A stretch of DNA of 64,000 nucleotides. It comes from an uncultured Sphingobacteriales bacterium (GTDB lineage: Bacteria; Bacteroidota; Bacteroidia; Chitinophagales; Chitinophagaceae). How positions within the stretch are numbered: the stretch's first letter is position 1; each line of letters begins with the position of its first letter. This document shows positions 1-9,367 of this stretch, in pieces. The stretch spans positions 122,190 through 186,189 of the forward strand of contig CALKHN010000052.1 of NCBI GenBank assembly GCA_937991535.1, read 5' to 3'. The notes under the pieces were generated by a model. That model was given only the letters and a program-made list of their open reading frames with translations, did no database searches and was not told the DNA's origin. Both the position numbers and the translations under genes were made by a program.

Positions 1-1204
1 AATCACTTTCATCATCTCGCCCATGCCAGTCTGCCAAATAAATTCCTCCATCCGGCGCTACAGCCATCCCAACGGGTCTGAACATAGAATCAGAAGATGA
101 TACAAAGGTATCTGCAACTGGTATATAGTGTTCCTCCACCAACCGAATACTGTCGGGAACAGACGATGGTTTAGGCATAAATCGTTTAATTGTTCGGTTG
201 GTAGGATACGCACCATGACTACCCCAATTAGCAATTAAAATATTCCCCCAAAAATCTGAAGGAAACATGGAGCCATAGTAATGAAGCGCAACTGTATTAG
301 CTCCGGATCCCATTTCTGTAACAGGTGGGGCGAGATTTGTTTTACCGGCCAACCATGAATAAGAAACTCGCCTGGAATGATAGCCATAGTCCATCCCGGG
401 AATTACATCTACATATATGTTCGGACTACTCTCGCCATTGGAAATTGCCCATAAATGCCCCCAGGGATCAAAATCAAAAGCAAAGGGAGCACGAAATCCC
501 TGCACTACCAATTGCAAATCTGAACCATCAAGATTACAACGCACAAAACCTCCGCTCTGACCGCGCAGCCGCAATGTCATTCCATCAGATCCGGTTAGCG
601 TAACCGGCTTGCTATCGGGATGATCTGCAATAGCCAGCCATAACTTTGCATCCGGACCTACTGCTACCCGATACATTCCAAAAGGATTCCATGGGCTCGC
701 AGAATCTCTCACCAATACTTGTTTGTTCGTTAGCTTTCCATCCGGTTCAATATCCATTACAAACAATTCATTCAGACAGGTAGCATATAGTTTATCCCTG
801 TAAATATCAATACCCATCACCGGGTTGGCGAATCCCTGAGCAACTATTGTAACTTTTGATAATTTCCCTGCCGAATCTAACTCTATGCGTTTTACAGGAT
901 TTAGCGTTAACGTATCTTGTGAAGGCGATCCTTTTAAACCATAGCGGTAGGTAAAGGACTCGCTTACATAAATAGCTCCCTTTCGATCAACACACATCGT
1001 CATCGGGTTAATGACATCCGGTTCTTTCGCTACCAGCGTAACATTCATCTTATCATTAGTAATAATAGCAGCTTCCATTTCATTCCGGGGTTGCTTAACA
1101 ATCAATTCGCCACGATCTTTTAGCACAATCCAAAATACAATAGCAAAGATGACTACCAATATCAATCCTATCAGCCCTACTGACTTAGCGTTGAAACCTT
1201 TCAT
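1..1204 (-). CDS. Membrane-anchored beta-propeller sugar dehydrogenase, partial (3' end outside window)
   Basis: Reading the minus strand from an ATG at 1204 gives an uninterrupted frame to the window edge, about 401 codons, with no stop reached. The N-terminus MKGFNAKSVGLIGLILVVIF is a single hydrophobic anchor. The rest has repeated propeller-type segments such as NPVMGIDIYRDKLYATC, RAPFAFDFDPWGHLWAI and PVGMAVAPDGGIYLADWHG, as in glucose/sorbosone dehydrogenase-like and PVC-type membrane-bound dehydrogenase N-terminal domains. It starts 19 bp after the TIM-barrel gene ends and is probably the last gene seen of the same operon. The substrate is unknown. A role in oxidising a sugar imported by the SusCD pair is inference. 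Confidence 0.75.
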   Translation of the reverse strand, partial: MKGFNAKSVGLIGLILVVIFAIVFWIVLKDRGELIVKQPRNEMEAAIITNDKMNVTLVAKEPDVINPMTMCVDRKGAIYVSESFTYRYGLKGSPSQDTLTLNPVKRIELDSAGKLSKVTIVAQGFANPVMGIDIYRDKLYATCLNELFVMDIEPDGKLTNKQVLVRDSASPWNPFGMYRVAVGPDAKLWLAIADHPDSKPVTLTGSDGMTLRLRGQSGGFVRCNLDGSDLQLVVQGFRAPFAFDFDPWGHLWAISNGESSPNIYVDVIPGMDYGYHSRRVSYSWLAGKTNLAPPVTEMGSGANTVALHYYGSMFPSDFWGNILIANWGSHGAYPTNRTIKRFMPKPSSVPDSIRLVEEHYIPVADTFVSSSDSMFRPVGMAVAPDGGIYLADWHGRDDESD

Positions 1205-1222
1205 TTTAATGATTTACTTTCT

Positions 1223-2131
1223 CTATTTGGATGCATTAGCTATTACCGATCTAAGCCAGGTAACACTATCATTAATATTACCAGGGGTTCCCAGTGTTTC
1301 AACCGAAAACACACCATCCCATTTTGTTTCGGTGAGATACCCGATGCAGGCTTTAATATTATCTGCATTTGCCCCCTTGCCTATAGAAACTTCAGACGAA
1401 GCTATACCGGTTTCCTCTCCTCTGCTGGCTTCTGCCATTTCCTTGGGAACATCTTTACAATGTACATGCTTCAGCCAGGGCCGGATAGCTTTAAGATAAG
1501 TAAGCGGATCATGGCCTGCGATAAAGGCATTACCGGTATCAAAATTAACACCCAGCCATGGAGAGTCGAACTCTTTAAGCAAACTCACTATCAATTCAAG
1601 ATTATTGGTGAAAGGACCATGCGGCTCTAAATTAATTCCAACCTTAAAACTCTCCGCACGTTCTAACACCAAACGAATATTTAATTTCCACTGTTGAATA
1701 GTTAGTTCATCGCTCCATCCCACAGGTTTACTGGCCCCGTCTGTACTATCAACGTAGGGACAACCAAGAAGATGTGCCATCCGTATACCCCGCCAAACAT
1801 AGGGTACTCCATAAACTGCACCTTTCTGACCGGTTAGCGGATATCCACAATCAATTTGTGAAACCCGGATACCATGTTTGTCAAGCGACCGTTTCAACTG
1901 CATCTCGTCTATGTCAACCGGCTGAGAAGGGTCATAACCCAGTCCCTGGATAAAGTTTTGCCCATCGGTAACACCGAACTCAATAAAATTAAGTTTGTTT
2001 TCTACTGCAGACTCCACTGCCTGATCAAAAGAGCCACTGAGCACACGCCAGTTATCCGTATGCATACCAAGTTGAATACCCGATCCGTAATCAATAAGAT
2101 TATCGGGCTGAGATAATTTAGCATTTGCCAT
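1223..2131 (-). CDS. Sugar phosphate isomerase/epimerase family protein (xylose isomerase-like TIM barrel)
   Basis: This 302-residue protein is an AP-endonuclease-2/xylose isomerase-like TIM barrel. Metal-ligand segments in the usual order are visible: NLEPHGP (Glu), NFDTGNAF (Asp), HVHCKD (His) and FSVETLG (Glu). I start it at the ATG beginning MANAKLSQ, because the in-frame upstream extension is a Phe/Leu/Asn-rich AT tract and not family-like. It lies 52 bp downstream of the susD-like gene on the same strand. Relatives isomerise or epimerise free or oxidised sugars; some act with dehydrogenases on 3-keto-sugars. The neighbouring dehydrogenase fits that idea, but no substrate can be read from the sequence. 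Confidence 0.85.
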   Translation of the reverse strand: MANAKLSQPDNLIDYGSGIQLGMHTDNWRVLSGSFDQAVESAVENKLNFIEFGVTDGQNFIQGLGYDPSQPVDIDEMQLKRSLDKHGIRVSQIDCGYPLTGQKGAVYGVPYVWRGIRMAHLLGCPYVDSTDGASKPVGWSDELTIQQWKLNIRLVLERAESFKVGINLEPHGPFTNNLELIVSLLKEFDSPWLGVNFDTGNAFIAGHDPLTYLKAIRPWLKHVHCKDVPKEMAEASRGEETGIASSEVSIGKGANADNIKACIGYLTETKWDGVFSVETLGTPGNINDSVTWLRSVIANASK

Positions 2132-2183
2132 AATAAAAAATAAATTTATGTGTAAAAAAAGGTTACAAAACAAGAAAAAGAGA

Positions 2184-3671
2184 TCAATAATTCGGGTTCT
2201 GATTGTATCCGTTCAATCTGACCTCTGAGGCCGGGATAGGAAACACAAGCATATATTCCTGTACGTTGTAGGATTCAGCACCCACACGATTCAGACGCAC
2301 TTTTTCTTCTGATCCATGAGCCAGCATTACGTCTATTGCCCGTCCGGTGCGCAAAAGATCGAACCAACGCTGATTTTCAAAAGCCATCTCTACTCTTTCT
2401 TCGTGGTATACTGCTTCGCGGAATGCCTCTTTAGACAACCCTGTAAGGGGGCTTAGCCCCGCCCGGTGACGTACCATATTCAACAGAGCATGTGCTCCCC
2501 CTGTTTTGTTATCTTCATTCATCGCCTCGGCCAGCATCAGCAGTACATGGGCATAGCGATATACCGGCCAATTTTCATCAGTCCAGCCGTTATTTGGAAA
2601 GGGGGGATGATAGAACTTTTTGATAAACGGTATAGAGCCGCCGGGAAAAGACTCAAATGCGTTATTGTTATTGGGATTCGCATAATAGCCGATTGAAGCA
2701 TCTTTCCGCTTGTCACCCGATTCATATGCGTTAATAATATCAGGCGTAGGAATATTCAATCCGCCAAGCTGCCCCTGGAAGCCAGTAAGGTCAAGTCCGG
2801 CGGTAAAAGGTCCGAAATTGAAAAAGAAGTTGCTGTTTTCGCCTTGTATTCCTGCGTTATACTGCACTTCGAATACCGATTCACTGTTATTTTTGTTCGC
2901 TGGGCTGAACACGTCGGCATATTCCAGTACTAACTGATAGCCAAGGCCCGTAACCTCCTGCAGAAATTTGATAGCATTAGGATAATCTTTCCTGGTCAGA
3001 TACACGTCGCCTAACAGTGTAAGTGCAGCACCTTTCGTAGCACGCCCTATAGCTTCTCCCGGATAACTTGCCGGCAGTTTTTCTGCAGCGTCCATGGCAT
3101 CCTGAATAATTTGAGCATACACGGCCTCCACAGAAGCTCTCTCTTCTGTAAACGCATCACCTGGACCCTTCACTTCTTCTACCCGAAGGGGCACACCACC
3201 GAACAATCGGACAAGATTGAAATAAAGTAGTCCCCGCAGAAATTTCGCTTCTCCGATATATTGGTTCTTTTTCGCATCGTCGGTAAATGTTACCCCTTCT
3301 ATACGGCCCAGTATCACATTGCACTGCTGTATACCGTTGAAGAGTATTGTCCATATTGCTTCAGTATAACGGTCTGTAGAAGTATTAAGAAACTCATCAA
3401 CCTGCTCGCGGGTAATGCAGCAACGATTATTTGGATTATACTGGTAAGTGGTATTATCAGAACGCACTTCTGTAAATATCCAATAGTTACCACTGGTGTT
3501 TAAATTCTGTAACACTGAATAAGCCCCGTTAACAGCCGTCCTAATTTGATTCTCGGTTTTATAATAATTAGATCCGCTTGTAAAAGTTTCGGGCTTTACT
3601 TCAAGCAATTTGTTACAGCTCGCAAGCGTACAGAATAACGCCAGGAAAAATATATTCATTTTCGGTTTCAT
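2184..3671 (-). CDS. SusD/RagB family nutrient-binding outer membrane lipoprotein
   Basis: This 495-residue protein has a lipoprotein signal (lipobox LASC, Cys19) and the SusD pattern. The N-terminus is RagB-like with an LLEVKPE motif after the lipobox, followed by helical TPR-like segments (EAKFLRGLLYFNLVRLFGG is a family hallmark). The C-terminus contains YRYAHVLLMLAEAMNE and a final ERVEMAFENQRWFDLLRTG block. SusD proteins form the lid of SusC transporters on the cell surface and bind glycans or other nutrients. It follows the SusC gene by 19 bp, so the two are co-transcribed. The length is normal for the family. Confidence 0.95.
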   Translation of the reverse strand: MKPKMNIFFLALFCTLASCNKLLEVKPETFTSGSNYYKTENQIRTAVNGAYSVLQNLNTSGNYWIFTEVRSDNTTYQYNPNNRCCITREQVDEFLNTSTDRYTEAIWTILFNGIQQCNVILGRIEGVTFTDDAKKNQYIGEAKFLRGLLYFNLVRLFGGVPLRVEEVKGPGDAFTEERASVEAVYAQIIQDAMDAAEKLPASYPGEAIGRATKGAALTLLGDVYLTRKDYPNAIKFLQEVTGLGYQLVLEYADVFSPANKNNSESVFEVQYNAGIQGENSNFFFNFGPFTAGLDLTGFQGQLGGLNIPTPDIINAYESGDKRKDASIGYYANPNNNNAFESFPGGSIPFIKKFYHPPFPNNGWTDENWPVYRYAHVLLMLAEAMNEDNKTGGAHALLNMVRHRAGLSPLTGLSKEAFREAVYHEERVEMAFENQRWFDLLRTGRAIDVMLAHGSEEKVRLNRVGAESYNVQEYMLVFPIPASEVRLNGYNQNPNY

Positions 3672-3690
3672 ACTATGCAGTATTTAATAA

Positions 3691-6600
3691 TTAAAACGTA
3701 AGATTCGTGCCAAGTGTGTAGATAATTGGTACCGGATAAGGATTGGAGTCGTAGCCCGGAGTTAGGGCAGAGCCACCTTCAACATAGCTGGTCACCTCCG
3801 GATTTCCTGTATATTTAGTAAATAACAAAGCGTTTTGAATACTTATATAAAACCTTGCACTTTTAATCATTCCGTTACCCTTCGGCAAGCTGTATCCCAA
3901 CGTAATGTTCTTAATCCAGAAATAGCTGTTGTTCTCTACAAATAGCGAATTAATATCCCTATACATCCTTCTGCCATAGCCCGTACCATTAGTAGTAGGT
4001 ACTTTGCCATTACCAGGGTTGTCAACTGATCTCCAGCGATCATTCAAGTCACGGCTAACGTTAAACAATCCATCTAAAAGATGTGTGGTAAACTGTACAG
4101 AACTAATTTTGTTTCCGCCTATCTGGCTGGTGGCGTTTGCCCTGAAATCGAAGCGGCCATAAGTAAGTGTATTGGTAATGCCCCACATAAATTTCGGGTA
4201 CGGATTCCCGATAATATCAAAATCTTTGATGTCGTTGATGACACCGTCGCCGTCAATATCCTTTACGCGCATATTACCTGGAACAACACCCGGGAAACCA
4301 GGCCCCTTGTCAATCTCAGCCTGTGTTTGATAAATACCATCAAATACAAAGCCATAAAACAATCCTATCGGCTCGCCTACCATCGTGATATTGGTAGGAT
4401 TGCCTTCATAGCTCGAGCCTGCCAAGAGTGGAGTATTTGTAGGCCCAAGAGCGAGAACTTTGTTTCGGTTAAACGATATATTGAAGTCGGTATTCCATGA
4501 AAAATTACTCCGTACCACATTTCGGGTGGATATGCTGATTTCTACTCCTTTGTTCTGAATGTTGCCATGATTTTCAATGGCGCTGGAAAAACCTGATGAA
4601 CGCGGCAATTCAACATTCAGTAAAAGGCTCTCAGTATTTCTTTTGTAAAAATCGGCTGTTACAAAAACTCTGCTATTCCAAAGTGCAAGGTCAATACCTA
4701 TATTCGTTTCTCTCATTTTTTCCCATCCCAGGTTAGGATTACCCAGCGTATTCATTATCCTGCCACCAGCGAGCGACCCACCCAATACGTAGTTGCTTGA
4801 AACCACCTGGCTCATGTGGGTATAATTTCCAATCTGGAAGTTGCCGGATCTTCCATAGGAGGCGCGTACTTTGAGTTCGTCAATCCATCCGATATTGCGC
4901 ATAAAATTCTCTTTGGAAATATCCCAGCCAACAGCAAGGGAAGGGAAGTTGCCCCAGCGATTATCCTCACCAAATCTTGATGAACCATCCCGGCGAACAG
5001 TGCCGGTAATCAGGTATTTGTCCTTAAAGCTATAGTTAACCCTCGCAAGGTAAGAGATCAATGCCCATTCTCCTGTTGAGGTGGCCCCTGTGATGCGTGC
5101 TGCCGCGTTGAATGTACGTACGTCATCATCAGGAAAATTATTGCCTGTAAAGTTAGAACCTGTAGTAGTTTCGTGCTGTACACTGAAACCCAGCAGACCC
5201 GTGAGCGAATGATCGCCGAAGGTGCCCTGGTAGGCAAGTGTATTTTCGTTAAGCAGGTTGAGGTAGGCGGCTGTATTGTTGGTAGCAGTGGGAATAGTGG
5301 GTGGAAACTGGAAAAGATAACCCACCGTAGACGGATGAAAAAACTTTCTCTCAAAAGTTTGCCAGTCAGTATTAATGGTTGACTTAAGCTTAATATTTTT
5401 CAATAATGTATATTCGCTAAATGCACTGAACAGGATACGGGTGCTCTGCGACTTATCATCCACTTCTTTGAGCGCCATTAAAGGATTGGGGTAAGGGAAG
5501 ATAGTGGGATCCTCCTGGATCATGGCGTTGTAGGTACCATCGGCGTTAAAAACAGGTGGGATAGGGCTTGCTACAAGCGCCTCACCAAAGCCCTGCTCAT
5601 TTCTGCCGCGTCCGCCTGTGATGTATTTTCCCCTCTGGGTGAATGTAGGCGCCAGGTTCACGCCTACCCGTAATCTTTTTCCCAGGCTGGCATCCACATT
5701 GGCACGTAGTGAATACCTTTCATACCCTGTTGAGATCACAACGCCCTGCTGGTTAAGGTAACCGGCAGAGAGGTAGGTCTTCACCTTATCATTTCCCCCG
5801 CTAAGGCTAAGGTTAATATTGCTTATCGGAGCGGCTTGAGTAATAACATCAAACCAGTCGGTACCCCTGCCAAGGCTTTCGGGGTTACGATAAATTTCGG
5901 GTATCTGATCGGGCGTAGCTTCCACGCCAGTGCTGGCCAATATCTGGTCAGAGATAGATTCCTTCTTGAATGCAGCAAATTCCGAGGCATCCATTAGGTT
6001 GGGATCGGCACGGGATGGAAGCTTCTGAATACCCGTGTAGGCCGAAACCTGCACTTTCGGTTCGCCGCTGGCACCGGATTTGGTGGTAATGATAATAACT
6101 CCGTTTGCACCGCGCGAGCCATAAATGGCAGTAGCAGACGCATCCTTTAATATGGTTAATGATTGGATATCCTGCGGAGCAATGTCGTTCATCGGATTCG
6201 ATATCTGGCCGGAACTGGAAGAAAGTGCATAACCATCTACTACATACAATGGCGAACTGATTGCTCCAATAGCGCCTATGCCCCTCAATTGCACCTGGGG
6301 GCCTCCTCCCGGTATCCCATTGGAAGTGCTGATCTGTAAACCCGCAACCTGACCCGACAGGGCCTGATCAACCCCGGCAACCGGCATTTCCTTAATATTC
6401 GTCATGGATACATTTGCAACAGACCCTGTCACATCTCTTTTCCGCTGAGTGCCATAGCCGACCACTACTACACTCTGCAATTCATTGTCAAGAAGTACCA
6501 GGCTAATTTCAATATGATTTTTTTGATAATCTACTGATATTTCCCGGCTTCTAAATCCTGTATAACTGATCGTCAACACTGCGCTTTCGCCAGGCGCCTG

Positions 6601-7131
6601 AAGCTTAAATGCTCCTTCATTGTCCGTTACTGTTCCCATAGCTGACCCCTTAATCATTACGCTGACGCCGGATAATGGCTGGCCCTGTTCGTTTGTTATC
6701 CTTCCCGTGATGTCAAGCAGCGCAGCCACTTCTGCCTGTTTGGTTACACTAAGAAATTTGACTTCTGCATTCGTTATTGATCGCAATACAATAGTCTTCT
6801 TAATGATAGTGAACCGAAGCGGCTGATGCTTAAAAATAGCTTCCAGAAACTCATGAAGAGGAGTGTCCTTTACATGAATAGACACTCTATTGGCTGTTCG
6901 CAGAAGCTGCTTATTGCCCACCACAACATAGCCGGTTTGTTGCGTAATAGCACTAAAAATCTTTTCCAATGGAACATTCTTTCCCTCAAAAGAAACGGTT
7001 TGAGAGAAACTCCTGGCTCCGAGATGGAAAGAAAAAAGACAAATTAATACAACGGTAAGCTTCACAACGCGCATTAGATTGGTTGGAACGCCTCCTGTAC
7101 GGAGGCCTTTCCCAATAGATTTAAATGACAT
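3691..7131 (-). CDS. SusC/RagA family TonB-dependent receptor with STN signalling domain
   Basis: This 1146-residue outer-membrane transporter has a signal peptide at about residues 20-45 and a secretin/TonB N-terminal (STN) domain at about 45-117. A carboxypeptidase-regulatory-like domain follows at about 140-213, with a TonB-box-like stretch VVVVGYGTQ near 221. The plug runs to about 355 (LYVVDGY, AIYGSRGANGVIIITTKSG), then a long beta-barrel. The STN domain, typical of transducers that contact FecR in the periplasm, matches the FecR and ECF sigma genes upstream. It probably imports the SusD-captured nutrient and signals its presence. The first ATG gives a 19-residue basic leader before the hydrophobic core; an ATG at 7074 is the alternative start. 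Confidence 0.95.
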   Translation of the reverse strand: MSFKSIGKGLRTGGVPTNLMRVVKLTVVLICLFSFHLGARSFSQTVSFEGKNVPLEKIFSAITQQTGYVVVGNKQLLRTANRVSIHVKDTPLHEFLEAIFKHQPLRFTIIKKTIVLRSITNAEVKFLSVTKQAEVAALLDITGRITNEQGQPLSGVSVMIKGSAMGTVTDNEGAFKLQAPGESAVLTISYTGFRSREISVDYQKNHIEISLVLLDNELQSVVVVGYGTQRKRDVTGSVANVSMTNIKEMPVAGVDQALSGQVAGLQISTSNGIPGGGPQVQLRGIGAIGAISSPLYVVDGYALSSSSGQISNPMNDIAPQDIQSLTILKDASATAIYGSRGANGVIIITTKSGASGEPKVQVSAYTGIQKLPSRADPNLMDASEFAAFKKESISDQILASTGVEATPDQIPEIYRNPESLGRGTDWFDVITQAAPISNINLSLSGGNDKVKTYLSAGYLNQQGVVISTGYERYSLRANVDASLGKRLRVGVNLAPTFTQRGKYITGGRGRNEQGFGEALVASPIPPVFNADGTYNAMIQEDPTIFPYPNPLMALKEVDDKSQSTRILFSAFSEYTLLKNIKLKSTINTDWQTFERKFFHPSTVGYLFQFPPTIPTATNNTAAYLNLLNENTLAYQGTFGDHSLTGLLGFSVQHETTTGSNFTGNNFPDDDVRTFNAAARITGATSTGEWALISYLARVNYSFKDKYLITGTVRRDGSSRFGEDNRWGNFPSLAVGWDISKENFMRNIGWIDELKVRASYGRSGNFQIGNYTHMSQVVSSNYVLGGSLAGGRIMNTLGNPNLGWEKMRETNIGIDLALWNSRVFVTADFYKRNTESLLLNVELPRSSGFSSAIENHGNIQNKGVEISISTRNVVRSNFSWNTDFNISFNRNKVLALGPTNTPLLAGSSYEGNPTNITMVGEPIGLFYGFVFDGIYQTQAEIDKGPGFPGVVPGNMRVKDIDGDGVINDIKDFDIIGNPYPKFMWGITNTLTYGRFDFRANATSQIGGNKISSVQFTTHLLDGLFNVSRDLNDRWRSVDNPGNGKVPTTNGTGYGRRMYRDINSLFVENNSYFWIKNITLGYSLPKGNGMIKSARFYISIQNALLFTKYTGNPEVTSYVEGGSALTPGYDSNPYPVPIIYTLGTNLTF

Positions 7132-7199
7132 ACTTTTGCAATCGTTTGGGTGATGAATAAAAGGTTTTGGTTACTTTTCTATTTATGGCTCAACATTTT

Positions 7200-7230
7200 C
7201 CGTTCCGGTCGCGAGCCGGAGCGGTTTTTT
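7200..7230 (+). terminator. Intrinsic-terminator-like hairpin facing against the sus operon
   Basis: CCGTTCCGG and CCGGAGCGG form an 8-bp stem with one mismatch around a 7-nt loop (TCGCGAG), followed on the plus strand by six T. The T-run lies on the plus-strand side, while every gene within 9 kb is on the minus strand. On the minus strand the hairpin sits between the FecR gene and the SusC gene with only an A-run before it. It could end an antisense transcript, or act as a stabilising or attenuating hairpin in the operon mRNA. Confidence 0.5.
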
Positions 7231-7251
7231 GTTAGTTAAGTTGCTTAAACA

Positions 7252-8421
7252 TTACAACACGATCAAACGCCTGCCTTCTTCCATGCGGAAATGCAACCCT
7301 GCATCTTTAAGTACATTGAGAACATCCGAAAGCTTCAGGTTTCTTCCCATCTGCCCGAAAAACTCTATCTCTGGAATCTTGCCTTCATAAATCACCGTCA
7401 AATCGTACCACCGTGATATTTGTCGCATTACTTCCGGTAGGTGTTTATCCTGGAAATCGAAGAGTCCATTTTTCCACGCAATTACCTGGTTAACATCTAT
7501 ACCTGTCCGCACCTGCATGATACCCCTCTCATAAACAGTCTGTTCACCCGGTTTGATCACCTTGTGTTTTGTACCGCCACTTACCTTGACGCTACCTTCC
7601 AGCAAGGTTACTTTCATACCGGTTTCATCGGGATATGTGTTTATATTGAAGTGAGTACCCAACACCTCTGTAATCATGCCTCCCCCGGTTACGGTGAACA
7701 TACGACGAGTGTCTTTGACCACCTCAATATAAGCTTCACCGGTAATATCAATACCTCGCTCACTACGGGAGTACGAAACGGGATATCTTATCTTTGATCC
7801 TGCATTAACCACTACCAAAGAGCCATCGGACAATATGATACTGGCGATCTGACTTCCCCTCGGTACGGTCAATGTGTTATATTGTAAAGGCCCATCATGT
7901 CCGCTGTCCACATATTCAATACTTCCGTTACTGTTTTTCCGGATACTGACATTACCCTCTATGGCCACCACACCCGCTTTAGCACTGTCAATATAAATTT
8001 CCTGCCCATCGGATAAAGTAATCACCGAGTGATTGGTTGAAGGCGCAGCTACATCCATAGATAACTGCATCTCCGGCCGAACTGTAAGCGTTTTTTTCGT
8101 ATGCTCCTGGAAATATATTCCGGCAGCAATCAACAGCACTACTGCGGCGGCATAACTGGTCAGCGTACGGAGGCGACGGCGTAAAAAAAGTGGACTCACT
8201 AGTATATCCTCTGAATTTGATTTTACTCTTTTCCATACCTGATCGGGATGCAGACTGTCCAACTTGGCGAAAGATTCGGCAAGTCGTTGGGGGTCGCTGA
8301 GTTCTTCAACAATAGCCCGATTCTGATCCGACTCCATCATCCATGCCTCAAGTGCCTGCTCTTCGGCAGGTGTCAGCGTTTCCCGAAGGCGCTTAAGGAT
8401 AAGTTCTTTAATGTTCTGCAA
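7252..8421 (-). CDS. FecR family anti-sigma factor
   Basis: This 389-residue protein has a cytosolic helical N-terminus (about 1-80), one transmembrane helix at about 88-104 (YAAAVVLLIAAGIYF) and a periplasmic FecR domain. Family motifs include LSDGSLVVVNAGSKIRYP, GEAYIEVVKD and VLGTHFNINTYPDE. The C-terminal domain (LPEVMRQISRWYDLTVIYEG) is DUF4974-like and resembles STN. Such proteins hold an ECF sigma factor until the STN domain of a loaded SusC signals. The gene sits between its likely sigma (101 bp upstream) and its likely SusC (120 bp downstream). Confidence 0.95.
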   Translation of the reverse strand: MQNIKELILKRLRETLTPAEEQALEAWMMESDQNRAIVEELSDPQRLAESFAKLDSLHPDQVWKRVKSNSEDILVSPLFLRRRLRTLTSYAAAVVLLIAAGIYFQEHTKKTLTVRPEMQLSMDVAAPSTNHSVITLSDGQEIYIDSAKAGVVAIEGNVSIRKNSNGSIEYVDSGHDGPLQYNTLTVPRGSQIASIILSDGSLVVVNAGSKIRYPVSYSRSERGIDITGEAYIEVVKDTRRMFTVTGGGMITEVLGTHFNINTYPDETGMKVTLLEGSVKVSGGTKHKVIKPGEQTVYERGIMQVRTGIDVNQVIAWKNGLFDFQDKHLPEVMRQISRWYDLTVIYEGKIPEIEFFGQMGRNLKLSDVLNVLKDAGLHFRMEEGRRLIVL

Positions 8422-8522
8422 AAAAATTATTTGATAATTAGCAAATTATTTTTGCCCCGTCAATACCTTCTTTATACTATAACAACAGATCTGCGAGATC
8501 ATCCAAAAAAAAATGGATTTTT

Positions 8523-9131
8523 TTAAGAGGGGAGGTCAAGAAGTAATGCAAAATAGATAACCACCGGAAATTGAAGGTTCTTTTTAACGAGGGCGTTCCT
8601 GATCAGTTCAATGGCCCTGGCTTTCTGTGTACGCACTGTTTGTACATTGATCTGGAGCTTTTCGGCAATTTCGAAAGTAGACAGGTCTTCGACAAAAATC
8701 ATCTTGAATATCTGGCCGCATTTATCTGGCAGTTTCTCCATGGCCATATAAATTTCTTGTATGAGTTCTGCCCGCATAATCTCGTTCTGAACCTCTTCAT
8801 GATCGTATCGCTCATTTTCAGTAAGGTAACGCACCTGATCGTGAGCAGCTGAATGTCGCTTTCTTGCGATCACATAATTGAGGCTCGCATTGTGAACACT
8901 TTGATAGAGGAAACTTTTTAGTTTAGGCATGGCAGAGAAATCACGCGGCGTCAACATCAGTTTTTCAAAAACTTCTGCAACGATGTCTTCAGACTGCAAT
9001 ATGTTGCCGGTGATCCGTTCCGCAAAAAGACAGAGAGGATGAAAATAAGTATCAAAAATTACTTTACCAGCACGGATTTCACCCTGCCGGAAAGCGCATA
9101 ACAAAGCAGTATCGTTAATATATGGCAACAC
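8523..9131 (-). CDS. ECF RNA polymerase sigma-70 factor (Bacteroidota family)
   Basis: This 202-residue protein has sigma region 2 at about 25-95 (LFAERITGNILQSEDIVAEV) and region 4 at about 130-180 (MEKLPDKCGQIFKMIFVEDL, then TFEIAEKLQINVQTVRTQKA). That arrangement is typical of the Bacteroides-type ECF sigmas paired with FecR and SusC. No in-frame ATG precedes region 2, and a TAA lies 18 nt upstream of the chosen GTG at 9131; TTG at 9128 is the alternative. A weak start fits a low-abundance regulator. The likely targets are the downstream sus genes. Confidence 0.9.
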   Translation of the reverse strand: MLPYINDTALLCAFRQGEIRAGKVIFDTYFHPLCLFAERITGNILQSEDIVAEVFEKLMLTPRDFSAMPKLKSFLYQSVHNASLNYVIARKRHSAAHDQVRYLTENERYDHEEVQNEIMRAELIQEIYMAMEKLPDKCGQIFKMIFVEDLSTFEIAEKLQINVQTVRTQKARAIELIRNALVKKNLQFPVVIYFALLLDLPS

Positions 9132-9322
9132 GCTGAAAGCAATACGTTACGAATTTATGATAAAATAATAAGATAAACGATAATCACCACCTCCTAAATA
9201 CGAATTTGAATACACATAACAATTCAGGACTATCATTCACTCCTCGGAAGAGAAGCTATCCTTTTCAACTTTTACATTTTCGCAGAACATACGGCCAACC
9301 ATAGCAATAAACCTTTTATTTT

Positions 9323-9367
9323 CTTACAGTCTTATGAACTTACGATCTTGCAGTCTTACAGTCTTAC
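9323..9367. repeat. Degenerate short direct repeats (CTTACAGTCTTA-like)
   Basis: Several imperfect copies of a 10-12 nt unit (cttacagtctta, cttacgatctt, gcagtcttacagtctta) run up to and into the stop codon of gldG. The array is low-complexity DNA of unknown role. The rest of the 9132-9363 gap holds the upstream region of the sigma gene and no other convincing ORF. Confidence 0.55.

Noticed and set aside
8501..8524. ATCCA...TGGAT hairpin with T-run after the sigma gene as a terminator
   Set aside because: The loop is an A-run and the stem only 5 AT-rich pairs; on the minus strand it lies before the FecR gene, where a stop would break the operon.
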